A stretch of DNA of 64,000 nucleotides from positions 1,240,001-1,304,000 of the forward strand of contig QEYB01001046.1 in the NCBI GenBank assembly GCA_017562135.1, in the 5' to 3' direction. Positions 37,547-51,368 of the stretch are shown piece after piece. The notes below the pieces were generated by a model. The model saw nothing but the letters and a program-made list of their open reading frames with translations. It was not told the DNA's origin and did not search any database. Both the position numbers and the translations under genes were made by a program. The stretch is from Dipylidium caninum. Its lineage: Eukaryota > Platyhelminthes > Cestoda > Cyclophyllidea > Dipylidiidae. Numbering within the stretch: position 1 is the first letter of the stretch; every line of letters begins with the position of its first letter.

Positions 37547-40500
37547 ATGCAATCAGTTGTTAATGCTACAAAATCCTCATGGAATGAGTTTGAATTTCCG
37601 AAATTCCAAGTAATTGGAGGTCCATGACGAATATACTGTAGAGCGAAATTGGTGAAATCGCTGTTAAGATCGCATCTGATCAGGAACAAGGTCAGCTGTC
37701 AAGGAAAAAATTAGTCGAAGTTTTCCTACAATTTCGTAATTCTGTTTCCGAGGTAAATCTAACTTTCTATAGCTAACCTAAGTAACATTATGTTGTGTAA
37801 GGCCTTTTTGTTGCCTATCCCCAACAACACCGGCTTTACATTTTGCTCTAGGCGGGCGCACACTTGGTTACTTTTTCACACCTTTCATTTTGAAATGTTA
37901 AAATCCCTCTTTTCCCTACAAAAAACTCAAGGAACCACATAGTGTCTTTATAAAACCGTGACGACAGTAAATATTTGCAACAAAAGTTTGCCATGCTGTG
38001 CCCCCCAAATCTCTATTTTGTTTTCCTTTTATGCAAGAAATTGCATTTTGTGATGTAACCATTGTCTTTTTGCAAACTTATTATTGTTTTCTTTTACTAG
38101 TCTTATTCTAATATCCCCATGTTGTGTATCAACTTGTATATTTTCCGTTTTGTGACCACCTGCTTCGTTTTTTGCTTTCTTGTTCTTGGTTTTCTCGGGT
38201 TGCCAGACGTTCAAACCTTCTTTTGGGTCTTAATCTTATTTTATAGATCTAGGTGATTTACCTGTCTGTGGTCTTCCGAGTTCTATTAAACACGTGAAAT
38301 ATCGATGTTTAAAGATTATGGTAACAAAAGAATTTGTTACCGTAACTGATAACTTTGTATTCATTTATTTTTCTTCCTTTGCTCAAAACGCTTAAAATCA
38401 AATAAGGATGTTAAAAAGGCTGCGGCACCGGTGTTGAGAAGCTTTCAGACAGAAGTTGACAACCTTACTGCTAGAAGCCAAAAAGTCGAGGACGCATTCA
38501 TCCAAGTTTACCAACGTCTTGCTGAAATGCCAGGTAGTGTTCTAATTTTATCCTATTGAATATAGTTGAAACCACTCTTCTTGATCGCCTTTTAGTAAAA
38601 ATATAGTCAAAAACGTCAATAGCTGGCTGTCTTTAAGGCGGGGTACTTTGTTAAAGCTTTTAGCCCCTTTACTCATGTTCTTAGACCCATTCTTATGATT
38701 TTGATTACTTGACTGGGCCTATCCCTCTAAGCCTATTAAATAATCGTAGTTCGCACAACTTTTTCTTGGTTCATTATTTTCTAATGTCTGCTGTTAGATG
38801 TCGCGAGTTTTGAATTGTTAATCTATGTAATTTGAAGCTGATAATGTCTTCTCAAGTCAATTTTTTTAGTTACTCTACTTTCGCACCCTTATTCATTCGT
38901 GGGGTCAATTTTCGTTAATAATAGCTTTACATTACAGTTTTTTTTGTTTTGTTATGTTTTTGTGGCCTAGCCCATGAGGTGTTTATTTTCTATATAAGTA
39001 ATGTCCGACGAAATATTCTGAACTCATCATTATGCATTTGTAACCTTTGTCTAACATCATCAATACAAATTTGGTAGAAAAGTCAAATCACAATCAGATT
39101 CAATGCGACACTGATGACTGTGTGAACAGTAATTTTCTTGAGCTGACCGATTCATTTCACGCAGATATCTCATATTAGACCAGTTTAAGTAGTGGTCTTT
39201 TGACACATTATCCACTCCTCATCGACTTATTGTTTTGTAATTTATCTTTACTCTTACCACTCCCGTGTATTACACGCTCTCCCCCCCTAGTCGAATATTT
39301 AACTTCGTTAATTACATTGAATTTTTCCTTGTTCTCAATGAAAATTTTATGCGAACATACGAATACTAATGTGCCTTTTAGATCCATCGTTGGCACTAAC
39401 CGAGGCAGAAACAGTTATTAAACAGGCAGAGCGAGCCTCTGATCTGAGGAAGGAGAACACTAAGTTACGAGAAAATGTTGAGGAATTGAAGGCGGAACTC
39501 CTCACAAAAAAAGCTAACGGTGTGTGCATTGTCGCTTATGGGTACCTCTTAATAACTATTTCAAAATTTTGATTGAAATATGGTACTTTTATCGGAAATG
39601 GAGACAATCAGATTGTTTTGTTCAACTGTTGTAACGCAGTTATTTCGCTTAAGCAACTTTATACTTCATGACAAAGTGTGTTCCTTAGCCAAGAGTTCTG
39701 GCTTTTTCGGATTATATGAATTTTTCACGTGTTGGTTTTTTGCATACGACATTAATTCCGCCGCAATCCTCGTGCGATTTGACGCAACATGTACAATGCC
39801 CCATCTCTTTCCCTGTGTGTTTATTCCAGATATCAGTTGAGTTACGAGATTTTCTAAACTATTGTTTTATTTTTCAACCACTAGCCTTTGTGACTTCCTT
39901 AGCCAGTTACTCAAATAGCGTGAAAAACCAAACAAAATACAATCCTAATGACATCCCATGTTCTTCATTTAAAGTGTAATTTTTTTTAACTTCATTGGTG
40001 CCCCTTTTATCATAGGTAGCCAAATATGTCCGTGATATAGTCTTGAAAACGCGTTTGTATGTATTTGAAGCATGCACAGGTCTAAAATTGCAGACCTTTC
40101 GTTAAACTACTGTTAAATTTGAATAAGGCGCATTCGCGGTGCCATATTTGATAGAGCTAGCCATTAAATCACAAGGCAGATTTGTATTCTAGGGGTTTTT
40201 CTGCACCAACCCTCTACTTAAAATGACTAGACGGCAAATACATGTCCAAGAACTCCCATTTTATGTTGGATGTGATTGATGGGCCGTTTGGCTTGTTCTT
40301 ACTCAAAAATCCCTTGACTTTAACAAGTGTTCGAGCACTTTTATCATTTAATAATTATGAATGAAGAGCAGTTCAACCGGGGTTTCTTCACCCAAATATC
40401 TTTGTCCCTTTAAACTTCTTACCCCTTTTTTTCTGAGTGCTATTATTTAACTTCAACGGTTAAATGATCTGCATTCTACTGTAGAAAATAGTCGGAGGTT

Positions 40501-43500
40501 TAGGGAGGTTTAGCCAATAACTCCAATTAGTACTTTTTTAAAGATAATTCACAATGTGCTTAAAAAAGTAGACCAATGCGACCACAGCCAAAAAAAGTTG
40601 ATGTATTTTGGTGTTGTCTGGCAAAGGAGAACATTGACGGTTCTACTACTGTCACAACCTTCGGTTTCCTAATATTCTTCTTTCCTTATGGCCAGAGCGT
40701 GTTCCGTAGAACATTATCCTTCTTTTATTGTCTCACTCTGTTTAGAGTAAATTTCTTGAGAAAATTTTCGTAAGAACCCCGTGTTTAGACCTTTTGTTCC
40801 CCCCCCCCCCTCTCATTATTATCGCGGAACAAGTAATTTTAAATTCTGAAAACTGGCTTCTGTTGTGGAAGAGTGTTGTTTCTGGATGGCCTATTTGTTC
40901 GTAAATGTACTGCCATCAGCTCAAAAGCAGAAAGCTGAGCTTCCATAATGCGCCAGGTTTGATCTCAAGCCCTTTGTATGCTTTCTACCAAATGACTATG
41001 TTTGGTGTGCCTGATATTGTTTTAATTTCGCTTTTCTTTCATCTGAATTCGGTTTTGTTCTGCTTCCCTTTATGCTCCTTCGCCTGATGCAGAGTCCCTC
41101 TTTCGCAAGGCGAGTGAACGCGTGGCGGAGTTGGAGGCAGCCGGCAACAGGTTGGAGGAAGAATACCAGAAACGACTGCAAGATCAGCTGGAGGAGAAGG
41201 AGCGGGAAATGGGCGCTCTTGTTACTGAAGCCAACGCTCGCACTTCTGAGGCTGAGATGAAGATCAACAGTCTGTCAGAGGGTAAAAACATTCCTTATTT
41301 TCATCCATACCTGTTTAATTTCCGCTGATTAACCTACTTTCTAGAAAAATATTTGTTTTAATGGCAACTGCTACTCTTTAGTGGCTTTTCACCTTCAATA
41401 AGTCGTATGTGCCTTGAAAGTTTCTACATTTGTCTCATGAATTTATCGCATCTATGTAGAACCAAAATTGTCAACTCTACATCCCTTATTTAATTTTGCT
41501 TGGTGCGGAGTGGGGATTTCGAAGGTCTCTCCTGATGACATTTTTAAGAGAACTTACCGTATCAATCAGAAGACTGGTCCCAATTTGCCCGAGTATGTCT
41601 GGGCAAAATTGATACACTTTGTCGAAATTTTCCTGAATATCGCTATCGAATTCTTACGAAATTCGGCGATGCAGATGACTTCGTCCTTGGAAAGTTGAGA
41701 TAACGAGTGACACGCAGTAAAGGAAAGGAGCAGTAGCCCTCCCACTATTTTAGCATCGCTAACTCCTATCCACTATGACTTGGTTGCCGTCTTGTTTTCG
41801 CGCAGTACTTCTGTGAAACGCCTGAAATTCATCATATTCTTCGAGAGAGGTGAAATATTTTTTTGCAACCTCTGCGTTGCGCTCCATTTCTTGTGAGATA
41901 AACTATGAAACAATCGTCTCAAGTATATGTTTACAGAAGTTGGCTTGAGCTGTTAACTGGAATTATCGGTGAAGTAAATAAAGTTACTTCACTCGGAATA
42001 AAGCGATTTAGTGTCTAACATCTCTGATGATACAACTGCACGCACGCGCCCATCAAATGTGGGCATTGAAGGCTCTAACTGCCCTGGAGTTGGTTTGAAG
42101 CACCGAGCACCTTATTGTCGTTGCACTGTCACTGCCTTCTCTTCCAGCCCTGAAGACCGTTCAATCGCAAGTGTTTAGTCTGCAGACGCACCTGGAAGAG
42201 GTTAAATCGGCAAAGTACGTTTTAAGTTATTTTTTTTTAATTCCAAACTCTGACTCTTCTCCGTAGATCTAGGGAATCAGAAATTCTTCTCAATGACCTG
42301 CAAAAAGCCAATGAAGTGAGTTCTCGTGGGAAGTCTGATATCATCTTTTATCTTATTTGTTTAGGCTGGAAATGTTTTTGCCTAGAGGTTAACTTAATTT
42401 TACATTGCCAGGGTATGGTGAGGTCGGTAGTCGCATTCCTCTCGCGCTTTCATGATGAAATCTCATAATAAAATTAGGTCTTCCATCTGATACGCCCATT
42501 TCCGAGTTGTCATTTACATCCAGGCGTGAATTCTTCATTGAGGTTTAAGGAATTTTTTTCCTCATCAGCGTATTGCGGTTCTGCAGCAGCAATGTCAGAC
42601 TACAGAGCATCGCAGTCCCAACGAAGCAGAGCCTGCGCCCACCTCAAACACCACAGAGACTGTCCAACTCCTCACCCGCATCGAAGAGTTGGAATCGGAG
42701 CTAGAAGCCAAGGAGGAGGAGGTATAAGAGACAGAGTCCTGACCCGAAACACTCTACTCGCTACTTAGAAGTACCGTTGTATTAAATCTTGCCCTGTAGG
42801 CAACAAATCTTATGTCTCACCTGAATTTGGTGGAATGCGAACACAAACAAGAAGTTGCATCTCTCCACTCCCGTCTCGAATCAACTAATTCGACTCTTGT
42901 GGCAACGACAGAGTCTCTGTCATCGCTTCAGCTAGAACTTCAAGCCAAAAGCGACTACGACGCGATTAAGAAGGAATTGGAAGTTTTGCGATCCATTGAA
43001 TTCCAGCAAGAGGCGGACGACTCCCCTGTAACAATGGATGATCCCTTGGAATTTCGTCTCCGTAGGAAGAACGAACAACTGCAAAACCGAATTGCCAGTA
43101 TTAGTGCCGAGAAAGACAGATTTGAAGGTGAGTGCGACCCACATTCACAAATCACAGTCTCTTTTCTTGCCACTATTTTTATGCGGGGTTTTATGAGCCG
43201 TCATCAGTAAATGGTGGATTTATTTATAATGCTCTCAGGAGGCAATGGAACATAGCCTGTGTGATATCTTTGGTTCGGATAAACTTGAATGAACTAAGGT
43301 CGTCGTATACCTTTCTCTACCACGTCCGTGAGGTATGAGTTGACGAAAACCATCGAGGAACAATTCTCCTCCCTCGCACATGTGTGGCGCAAGCAGTGGA
43401 ACGGTTAAGCAGTACTTTTTAATCTTTACGCCTTCAACATCCCTTTTTAATGTGGAGGTTTATCATTTCATTCTTTCTTACCTCATCTTGTTTTACGAGG

Positions 43501-46500
43501 CGCAGTCCATAGGTCTGTGTTATAAGTTCATCCTTAAATGGGCGTTGCTCGAGGCGATCAAAATCTTTCGAATGTCAGTTGGGGCGTGGAGCGACGTGGA
43601 ATTTATTCACTGGCGCCACACTGGTCGATCACTCGGTTCGTGTCTCGGTTAAGGACCACTCTCAAGAGGAGGTTTTATAATTAAGGTCGAGATTTTTGAT
43701 ACTAATGAACCAAAAGCGTCTGGGAGGCACGGGCTCATTCCAAAACCCGTGAAGATTACCCCTAAAGCTTAACTTTTACTGTTATTTTTCATCATTGATA
43801 AACCGTCGGCACTAATCCGATGAGATAAGGGATTTTACTAATTAGATGCAATATTATCACGTGGATTAAACAAGTAACCAATATGAGAGAGACTCTCCTC
43901 TCACAGCTTACCCTTTTGGTACCAGTGTGTACAGAAAGAAAGAGAGGGTGGTAAACAAAACGCCCTCTCTTTTTCATCTCATCCGAAGGTTAAGGCGATG
44001 TCCTCACGCCACCGATATGGCGGTCAGCCCATTTGTGAAGGACATTCATTCCATTTCGCTATTTTTAATAACCCTGCTCCAGCCGCACTCAGTTTGTGTG
44101 GCTCCGCAACTCGCCTTTCCTATTCACTTTAATTTTTTCCCTGTTAAAGTAGTCTCAGACTATCGGTATACATAAATTTCTCAATGATTGTACCAATTCG
44201 CGACTTATAAAAGCGAATACATATTTGCGTAATACGTAAATATGAAGTCATTTTGTGGAGTCCATAAAGATGGGGAATCTGGGTCAGCCTAATCGCTGTA
44301 GTTCGTGCTCTGTCCGCCCCCTTTAGCCGAGTTGATACGTCTCCGAGAGAAGAGCGCAGACTTGACCGAACGTGAGGCGCACCAGAGAGCTTTGATATCT
44401 CGTCTGGAAGCGGATCTTAATCGACTCAGCTCATGGCGCCAACAGCAACAGCATCTCCTCCAAGACATTTCCGACTTCAATGGGGGGGGAGAAGGCGTGG
44501 AAACGGCCACTCCTTTGATAGACCTTCTCTCGAGTGAAGAGAAAGACAAGGAGACCGTAGCGGATTCTTCAATCCTCACTATTGTCCAAAGCCAACGTGA
44601 TCGTTTGAGACAGCAGAACCGCGAACTTGAAGAGGTATGTTGTCATAAGAATGCATTAATTCCATCGACTTTGATGCCAAATATGGCAGTAAATTTATCA
44701 CCCTATAGGTTTAGCTTTTTCATTATTACTTCAAAGGTGTATTGGGCCAGCACTTGACACCTGTCCACCTCCTTTAACACAGTCATAGCATCTTTTTTAT
44801 CTCCTCCAACCTTTTCTCTCCCCGAGAAGTCGTCGAAAGTAGCCTTATATTTCTTGCACTAATTTCTGCAAGCCACCTTTTGCCCACCGAAGTTTTATCT
44901 TGGACATTTCCCTTCATACATTCGTGCTGCCTTTTTCCTACATGCTTTTAGTTATGTCTATCTAGTAGACCTCCTCGAATTCATCCCTCTCTTTTCCTCG
45001 CACAACCAGTCAAATTGATCTTTTTGATGGCCTGATTTATTGAAATATGTTGGATATGGGCAATTATCCGTTCTCTCAACTCTGATGCAATCTTAAGTTG
45101 TCTAGACGAAAAAAATTAAGCCAAAAGTTTGTACGCGTCTCGGGTGTGTAGAGCATTTTGTTAACATAACTGCAAGGCCTTTATGCCTGCTGCATCTCGC
45201 TCTTCCCTGTGAACGCAATCAATTTTAGTAATATTTAAAAAAAGAGTTTTCAACATCTCTTGTTGAGGCGCCTCACATGCAAAAGCTAACGTGTCGATCC
45301 CATGCTTATTGTCAACTTTTAAATAGTGGGGTATATATCGACACAAGGGGCTAGTTGCTATCTCCGCATACGGCGACTGAAATCATCCTCCGTTTTAACC
45401 TGATTTTCAATGAAGTTTGCCAAATGGAATGGCCCAGAATGTGAAATGTTTCCGTTTAAGGCGTGAGTATTTTATGAAGTATCCTCGATGTTGGGTCTAA
45501 TGGAAAGGCCTTCAAATACAGAAGATGGGCCGAAGGTGTTGTTTCCGTTGGGCGCAATGTCCACCAAAATGGGGATTGGATCCTGAAAGAGAGCATTCGA
45601 GGTGTTCACTGGGGGTGGCTTTGCGGTTCTCATGGTAACGACCTCTCAGTCGAGGATTTGCTGCAGACTGCTCCTCTAATATTCTGCGAAAGTCTCATTT
45701 GTCGCGTGTGCTTTAACTCGGACCGATTCAGACGCGATGTAACGTTGTTGTGGATGTTATATTTGCTCAGACAGGACAGAGAGAGAACCCCCACGCACAC
45801 ACACACACACACACATCACACAGATCGCCTCATCTGTTCAAGGTCGTGCTTAATTTACACAAAATCTGCGGAGACTGACGGGATCTTGAGGAGAGGTGCG
45901 TTAAACCAGGGAGCTGGGAGGACCAACAGGCGCGCCCTCTCTTTGTTAACGCCTCCACCCCGTCAAGGCTGTTGTGGCGAAAGTAACAGACGTAAGAAAT
46001 ATAGGTCTTTCACTCATATCTGGTTTAAATAGTCTTCTTTTGACTAACATGCGTCTCACAAACTTACTTCTATTGTCTGAACAGCTTAAAAGCATTTTAT
46101 GGGGAGCATCAACGATTTTGAGACAGAATTTACTCTCGTTGTCGTAATTCTAGTCAAACTGATGGAAATCGTTGTTCAGTCGTCGCATCAAAGGACTTCT
46201 GCATTCTCTACGTTTCGATGTTCCTTCTCCACCTGCCACCGAGGGATGTTTTTCCATGCTAAGCGTGTTACCTTTTAAAATTTTGATGGTTTCTCTCATT
46301 TGCAGTTCTGATTGAAAAGGGAATAGAGCCACTAGATTGTTCGAAAATTTTCGAAAGCGTAAACTGATTTTGAAGTGACTTAGGGATTCGAATAGGCGTT
46401 GTGGTATACCGTTTGCTATTAAATATTTTTTATTAGGAAGTACCATGCAGATTTGTCTGATACTCGCTAATTTAAATCTTGCGGCACAGTATCTTTACTG

Positions 46501-48217
46501 TATTCAACTTAACTTAGACTCTTTACTAGCTGCGATTGCCGCCAATATGAGCTTTTTTTAGTCACCTCATCCTGTCTATATCGCTTAGACGGACTGGGGA
46601 AAGACTACAGTCTATCAACCATCTAATCAACTAAGGCATACCCTTCTCTTCACTCATTTGCCGCTGCGATCTTCTTTGTAAATTCCCCCTGATCTTCCGT
46701 TTACTTCCATGACAAGAGGTTTTTGTTGGAGATATTAATCCCGCGTTTATTGCGAACATATTCTCCCACTCTGGGTGATGGTAGACCTCGATTGTTAGGT
46801 TGCTTCACCAAGCCACTTTTTTTTCAAAAGACAAAACTTATTGTAAAGCTTATGGCAATGAAAAGGGTCGAGGAGTATGTGTGGTACAAGCGTGAGGACT
46901 GAATGAAGGATCAGTGCTGAAACAGGTTAGATGTCACGATGTTTCCGAACTAGGTCCTTCTATTGACCTCAAATTGCGGAAAGTTGCGATATGCTAAAAT
47001 TTTATTTGTCTACCTTCGTCTCCCCCTCGCAGTATAAGCGTTAGCACTGGGGAATTTGGAAAGCAAACGAGACAGAATAATGAAATATCCATTTTCCGTC
47101 TGACTTTGTAGCGGATTTATGACTATGCTCCGATCTTTCACCGGTGTTTCGGTCCCCACTCCGTTGTTCTTACATCAGCAATTTGGTAGTTTTGCGATTT
47201 CCCTCACAAAGGGTTTATTTGCAAACCTTTGACGTAAAGTCAAGAGATAACGGTTCTTCACCAACATTCCTTAGTAAAATTTATATTGGCAGAATTCAAC
47301 CCCGATCATGTCTCAGAAATGTCCATTCGTCGTTCTCAAATGCTACATAATTTTTTTTTTTATACTAGGAGGCCTCAATGAGAGCGAGTTCTTGATAGTG
47401 GCATAAAATTCTTTTATAGGGCCCCAAATACCCGGGTTGGGATGTTCGACCTCACCAAACTTCGGGCTTACTTTGCTTGCAACGATGGCACATTTACAGC
47501 TGCCCTTCTATAATGATTCCCCTCCAGCTCAGGCCTTCTTGCCCGAGTCTCTTCCCCTGCCTAAAGTCGTTTGACTCGAGTGTCTTCACTCACACGGCCT
47601 TTAAACTGTCTCAGTGTCTCCGGTGCAGTATTCAAATACTAAGGGGGAAATATTGTTTTTTTTTTCACTTGATCTGTTCAGAATCTTCTGGCATTGCGAC
47701 AGCAAATGGTGACAGCTCAAACTGAGTTGGAGTCCCTGCGTCAAGACAACATCAAATTGTACGAGAAAATCCGGTTTGTGCAGACCTACTCCTCCGCTAC
47801 TTCTCCGGGCCGAGGCGGCGACGACGACGCGGTCCTTGCTCGCTACTCGAACGCCTACGAGGCGGGTCTAAATCCCTTCAAGCACTTCGGCCAGCAGGAG
47901 CGACACCGCCGGTATCAGGCCCTACAACCCCACGAGAAGATCATGCACACTCTGGTGAGTAGACCTGTCTGGTTGGTCAATGTCTCCGTTAAAATGACAT
48001 CATTGCTTTCGGCCAATCGCCTCGCGTGCGTGTGTGTTCGTGTTTACCATTTCAGGGCCGGATGGTAGTCAATAACCGCGGTGCTCGTCTCGCCACCTTT
48101 GCCTACGCCTTGGTGATGCATCTGCTGATCTTTCTGGTCCTCTACAAGATGGTCACAGCCACAGAGCCCATTTGCCCGTCGGCTGTCGGCCCCAATGTCG
48201 ATCCTCCGCTCCCATAA
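37547..48217 (+). CDS. CASP: CASP, Golgi coiled-coil tail-anchored membrane protein (CUX1-related)
   Basis: Golgin-like protein with its coiled coil in the cytosol and a C-terminal membrane anchor, linked to intra-Golgi transport. Twelve exons: 37547-37609, 37642-37752, 38407-38533, 39382-39519, 41093-41281, 42148-42214, 42267-42315, 42569-42721, 42800-43127, 44327-44634, 47682-47954, 48056-48217. All phases agree, giving 655 residues (human CASP about 678). The start follows from homology: SWNEFEFPKFQ aligns with the human N-terminal WKRFDLQQLQ. Family signatures include SDYDAIKKELEVLRSIEF, SILTIVQSQRDRLRQQN and DNIKLYEKIRF. The single TM helix (about residues 614-632) keeps the conserved Tyr and His (FAYALVMH) before LVLYK. 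Most of the protein is heptad coiled coil. Intron 1 is only 32 bp, intron 6 is 52 bp, and intron 10 (3047 bp) holds a CA repeat and no supportable exon. Confidence 0.95.
37610..37641 (+). other. CASP: 32-bp intron 1 of CASP
   Basis: GTAATTGG to ATACTGTAG, flanked in phase 0 by segments that are contiguous in other CASP proteins. It contains in-frame stops, so it must be removed. Confidence 0.8.
40799..40810 (+). repeat. C homopolymer (12)
   Basis: Twelve consecutive C in CASP intron 4; prone to length error. Confidence 0.95.
45795..45815 (+). repeat. CA microsatellite
   Basis: About ten CA units inside CASP intron 10. Confidence 0.9.
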
Positions 48218-48912
48218 ATCGAGAGAGACAATGGCTAGCATATTCCCAGGGCGTTCCACTCCTTTGGTCAAGTTCTCATCAGTCTTTCAGGTCGTATTCA
48301 CTCAGTGAATTTGTATGCATACTGATTTTTTTTACCTGGGATGTGCCCTTGGTATACCGATGTAATTCATTTTATCTATCTCACCTTTGGATGTCATTTA
48401 GAGTATGTTAATTTGCATTGTTGCAATAATTTCTCGAAAAAGTGTCCTCTAAATTGGACTTGGTCTTTCGGGCTGAAGGACAGGTAAACCGCCTGTTTTT
48501 CTCCATTGTCACCTTAATTGCGTGATTCATACGGGGTAGAGAGACGCCATGGTGACAACACGTTGTGGAGGTTTAAGGGCTAAGGCCGTCAAACGTGACT
48601 TTCCATCAGTTAACCGCAACTACTTCTACATAAACTGTGACACTTTTCATGTGCGTTGTAGCCGCCTTCACGACAACACCAAAAGCGACGTGCTACATCC
48701 GCGGGCACCGGAGACTGGATTTCCGGTCGGAATTCTCGCCCAGACTCTGCTCCACACCGCACGGATGGTCGGGTGGGGCGTGTTTTCGAAGGCGCGTTTT
48801 GTGCGCCGCTTAACCGAGACACCGAGGGCGTAATGCGATATGTCTGCGTGGATAAGCATCGACGTGTGGGAGGGCTGAGGTGTCCTGGGCGAGTTTCACA
48901 CAGCGAGGCAGA

Positions 48913-48918
48913 AATAAA
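48913..48918 (+). terminator. Candidate polyadenylation signal for CASP
   Basis: AATAAA about 700 nt after the CASP stop codon; another lies near 49647. Assignment is by position only. Confidence 0.3.
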
Positions 48919-49679
48919 AACCGGTTGCGTGGTGGAGACTGACGAGAGGGCGTTAGCGTCTGTGTATCATGAAAAATGCGAGAAATGCCTCATTGCGTCC
49001 TTGGGAGAGGAAAAACAGCAGCGAGAGGCCGAAAGTCTGCTGCCAGATGTAGCAAATTGCAGTCTTGCCTTCGACACCACTCCAGCGCTGTCGAACTGAT
49101 GGGAGGCATAACAGCCGCCTACACCGTTCGGATTAAGGTCTCCTAGACGAGGCGAGGATGTGCGTCCCTCGCCCCCTTGTGCGTGATTTAAGTCTTATTA
49201 CCATTTCGTCATGCCATCATCTGACTTACACCAACATGCATGACGTGACACCCATTGGCGCGGTCCTGTTGTGACAATGACCCGACCATGGTGCGCGGCT
49301 ATCAAAGGATTAGACTCATTGTCAAACGAATGCAGGGGCAAGATGAAAGAAATGGTCCGCTCTGGGGGCCTGCTCACCCGGCGCCTGCTGAGTGGCTCTG
49401 CCCTAACAGGGCCTCAAAGTGGTGAGAATTTGGATGCCTCTAAGGTCACGCAGAAGTCCTCCCCAATTTCGCACTCACCGGAGGGTGACTCCTCGTAATC
49501 TCACATCTTAAAGGAGTAAATACATCGCCACCTCGATCTGATTAGCCCGGGGGAAGGAGGGAAGTGGCACGCAAGGCTGAGGGGATTCTCTGCCTCCAGT
49601 AGCGATTATTTTTATACCCAACGTTCACTGCTCTGATAAGAGCCTAAATAAAATGCCGTGTGAGGGGGGACGAACTCTG

Positions 49680-49690
49680 CCCCCCCCCCC
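49680..49690 (+). repeat. C homopolymer (11)
   Basis: Eleven C in a row in GC-rich intergenic DNA. Confidence 0.95.
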
Positions 49691-51190
49691 GGCCGCCCAT
49701 TTTCAGCTGGGAGGAGAGCGCTGCCTCGTGTAGATACGCCTGATGGGAACGGGGAGAAGAGAGCAGAGGAGTTGCTTGTTTACGGGCGTGTTCTGGGTTA
49801 CTTGGACAAAAAAATTAGACCCTGATTTAGACGAATGAGGTCGGGAGTTCTTGTGTCATGGAAAAAACAGCCTCCACTTATTCGCAGTCGGGGAAGTTTT
49901 CTCGAAGAGTCCAGTGTGAAGGTTGGTAGCACGGGGAAATCGGGTGATCGAGTTCCAACTCCGGTGGCTGAGAAGAACCCCTGGAAGCTGCGTCGCGTCG
50001 ACACGTTGGCGCTCCGGAGTCCCTCGGTGTTGTGTCTTAAGTGGAACACCCTCCGCCGCCGAGTGAATAGTCCTTTTTTCAGTTTAGTTCAACTGCACTG
50101 AGCAAACACGGCGGCACAAGACGCAGTCCTGCGGTGAAACGCTCGCCTCGGACCGAGTGCGCTCAGCCCTGTGTTCGCGTGAATTCCTCCGGGAGTCGAC
50201 TCCCCAGTCGCCTCTCCGTGACACGTCTTGGGCCGCCTCAGGTGGCACCCTCGCGCCTCCCCCCGCCTCCCACTCGGGTAGCCGAGCTCCCACCTCTCGA
50301 AGTGTACGAGACCCTCAATCAAGCGCGCTTCTACTACCAATAGTCTACCTAAAACAGATTAGCTGGGCTCAAGAGGCGGGCATTGTCGTGCTTCGTGGAA
50401 GAGGGAAATATAATAATAAAGCTGCGCTGCGGCTGCGAGCTCGGCCACACGGCTGCGTTCCACGGACAAAGTCGGGGCCGAGGGGAGACGTGTGAGCACT
50501 CCACTTAATGGCAAAATAGCTTAGATCTCCGCACAGCCAATTAAACGGCCTTTGTCGGGAGCCACGACGACTCGGCTTAATTTCCCCACGGTGTTTGCGT
50601 CATCAGCCAGACAAAGCACAAAAAACCTTGTGCTGCGCTAAATGTTACTTTGCTGGATGAATGAAGAACAGCAATGGCAAATTTGAGGGTAAAAGTGACT
50701 CTGCAAGTGGAGGTGTGTGCTTTCGTGTCTGGAAAATAGTTCCAAGAAAACAAATGTAATTCTGTCACGTCCCCTGCCCCTGGCGACCGCTTAAAATGGC
50801 GCCTACTTTGTCATTTCAACGAGCTCCCACTCAGAGAGAGGTTCTTCTCCCATGCTCCTTCCTACTCGAATTAGTGTCCAAGCAAGGCATCTGCGGTTGC
50901 CTGATGGAAGTACGCCTTCCACGAGGCGCTTGCGTCGGCGCCGGCGGCGTTGAGGCCTGGACTTCTCGAGTTTCGTGTGTCATCAGAACTGCGTCTGTCA
51001 GCAGTCGTTGTGAGAGGTCCCATCAACACATGACACAACCGGCATCCCACGTGAATGGGGGTCGTGACAGAGCAATTGAGATGACTTAACCAATCGTTTT
51101 ATCGCGTGCCACATCCCTTCACTTCCTCGCAGACAACGTGCGCCCAGTCCATCAGCATCGTTCTCACTGCGGCCCCCCAGAGAGCAGAAT

Positions 51191-51368
51191 GAGGTGGTGG
51201 GGGAGGGGGGTCTTGTCTGGCTAGAGGCTGCGATGGAGGCGAGAAGGGTGTGGACCGCGAGAGGGGAAGGCGGTCTTTGGCATGGGGGCAGGAAGGGGCG
51301 TGGTGGGTGTGGGGCGGATGGCTGAGGGCTGAAGGTCTACCGCCAGCAGGAGGGGGGGGGGGGGCAGA
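51191..51368 (+). repeat. G-rich tract with a 13-base G run
   Basis: A strongly G-biased plus strand with many runs of three or more G, ending in 13 consecutive G at 51352-51364. It has quadruplex-forming potential. Confidence 0.8.
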
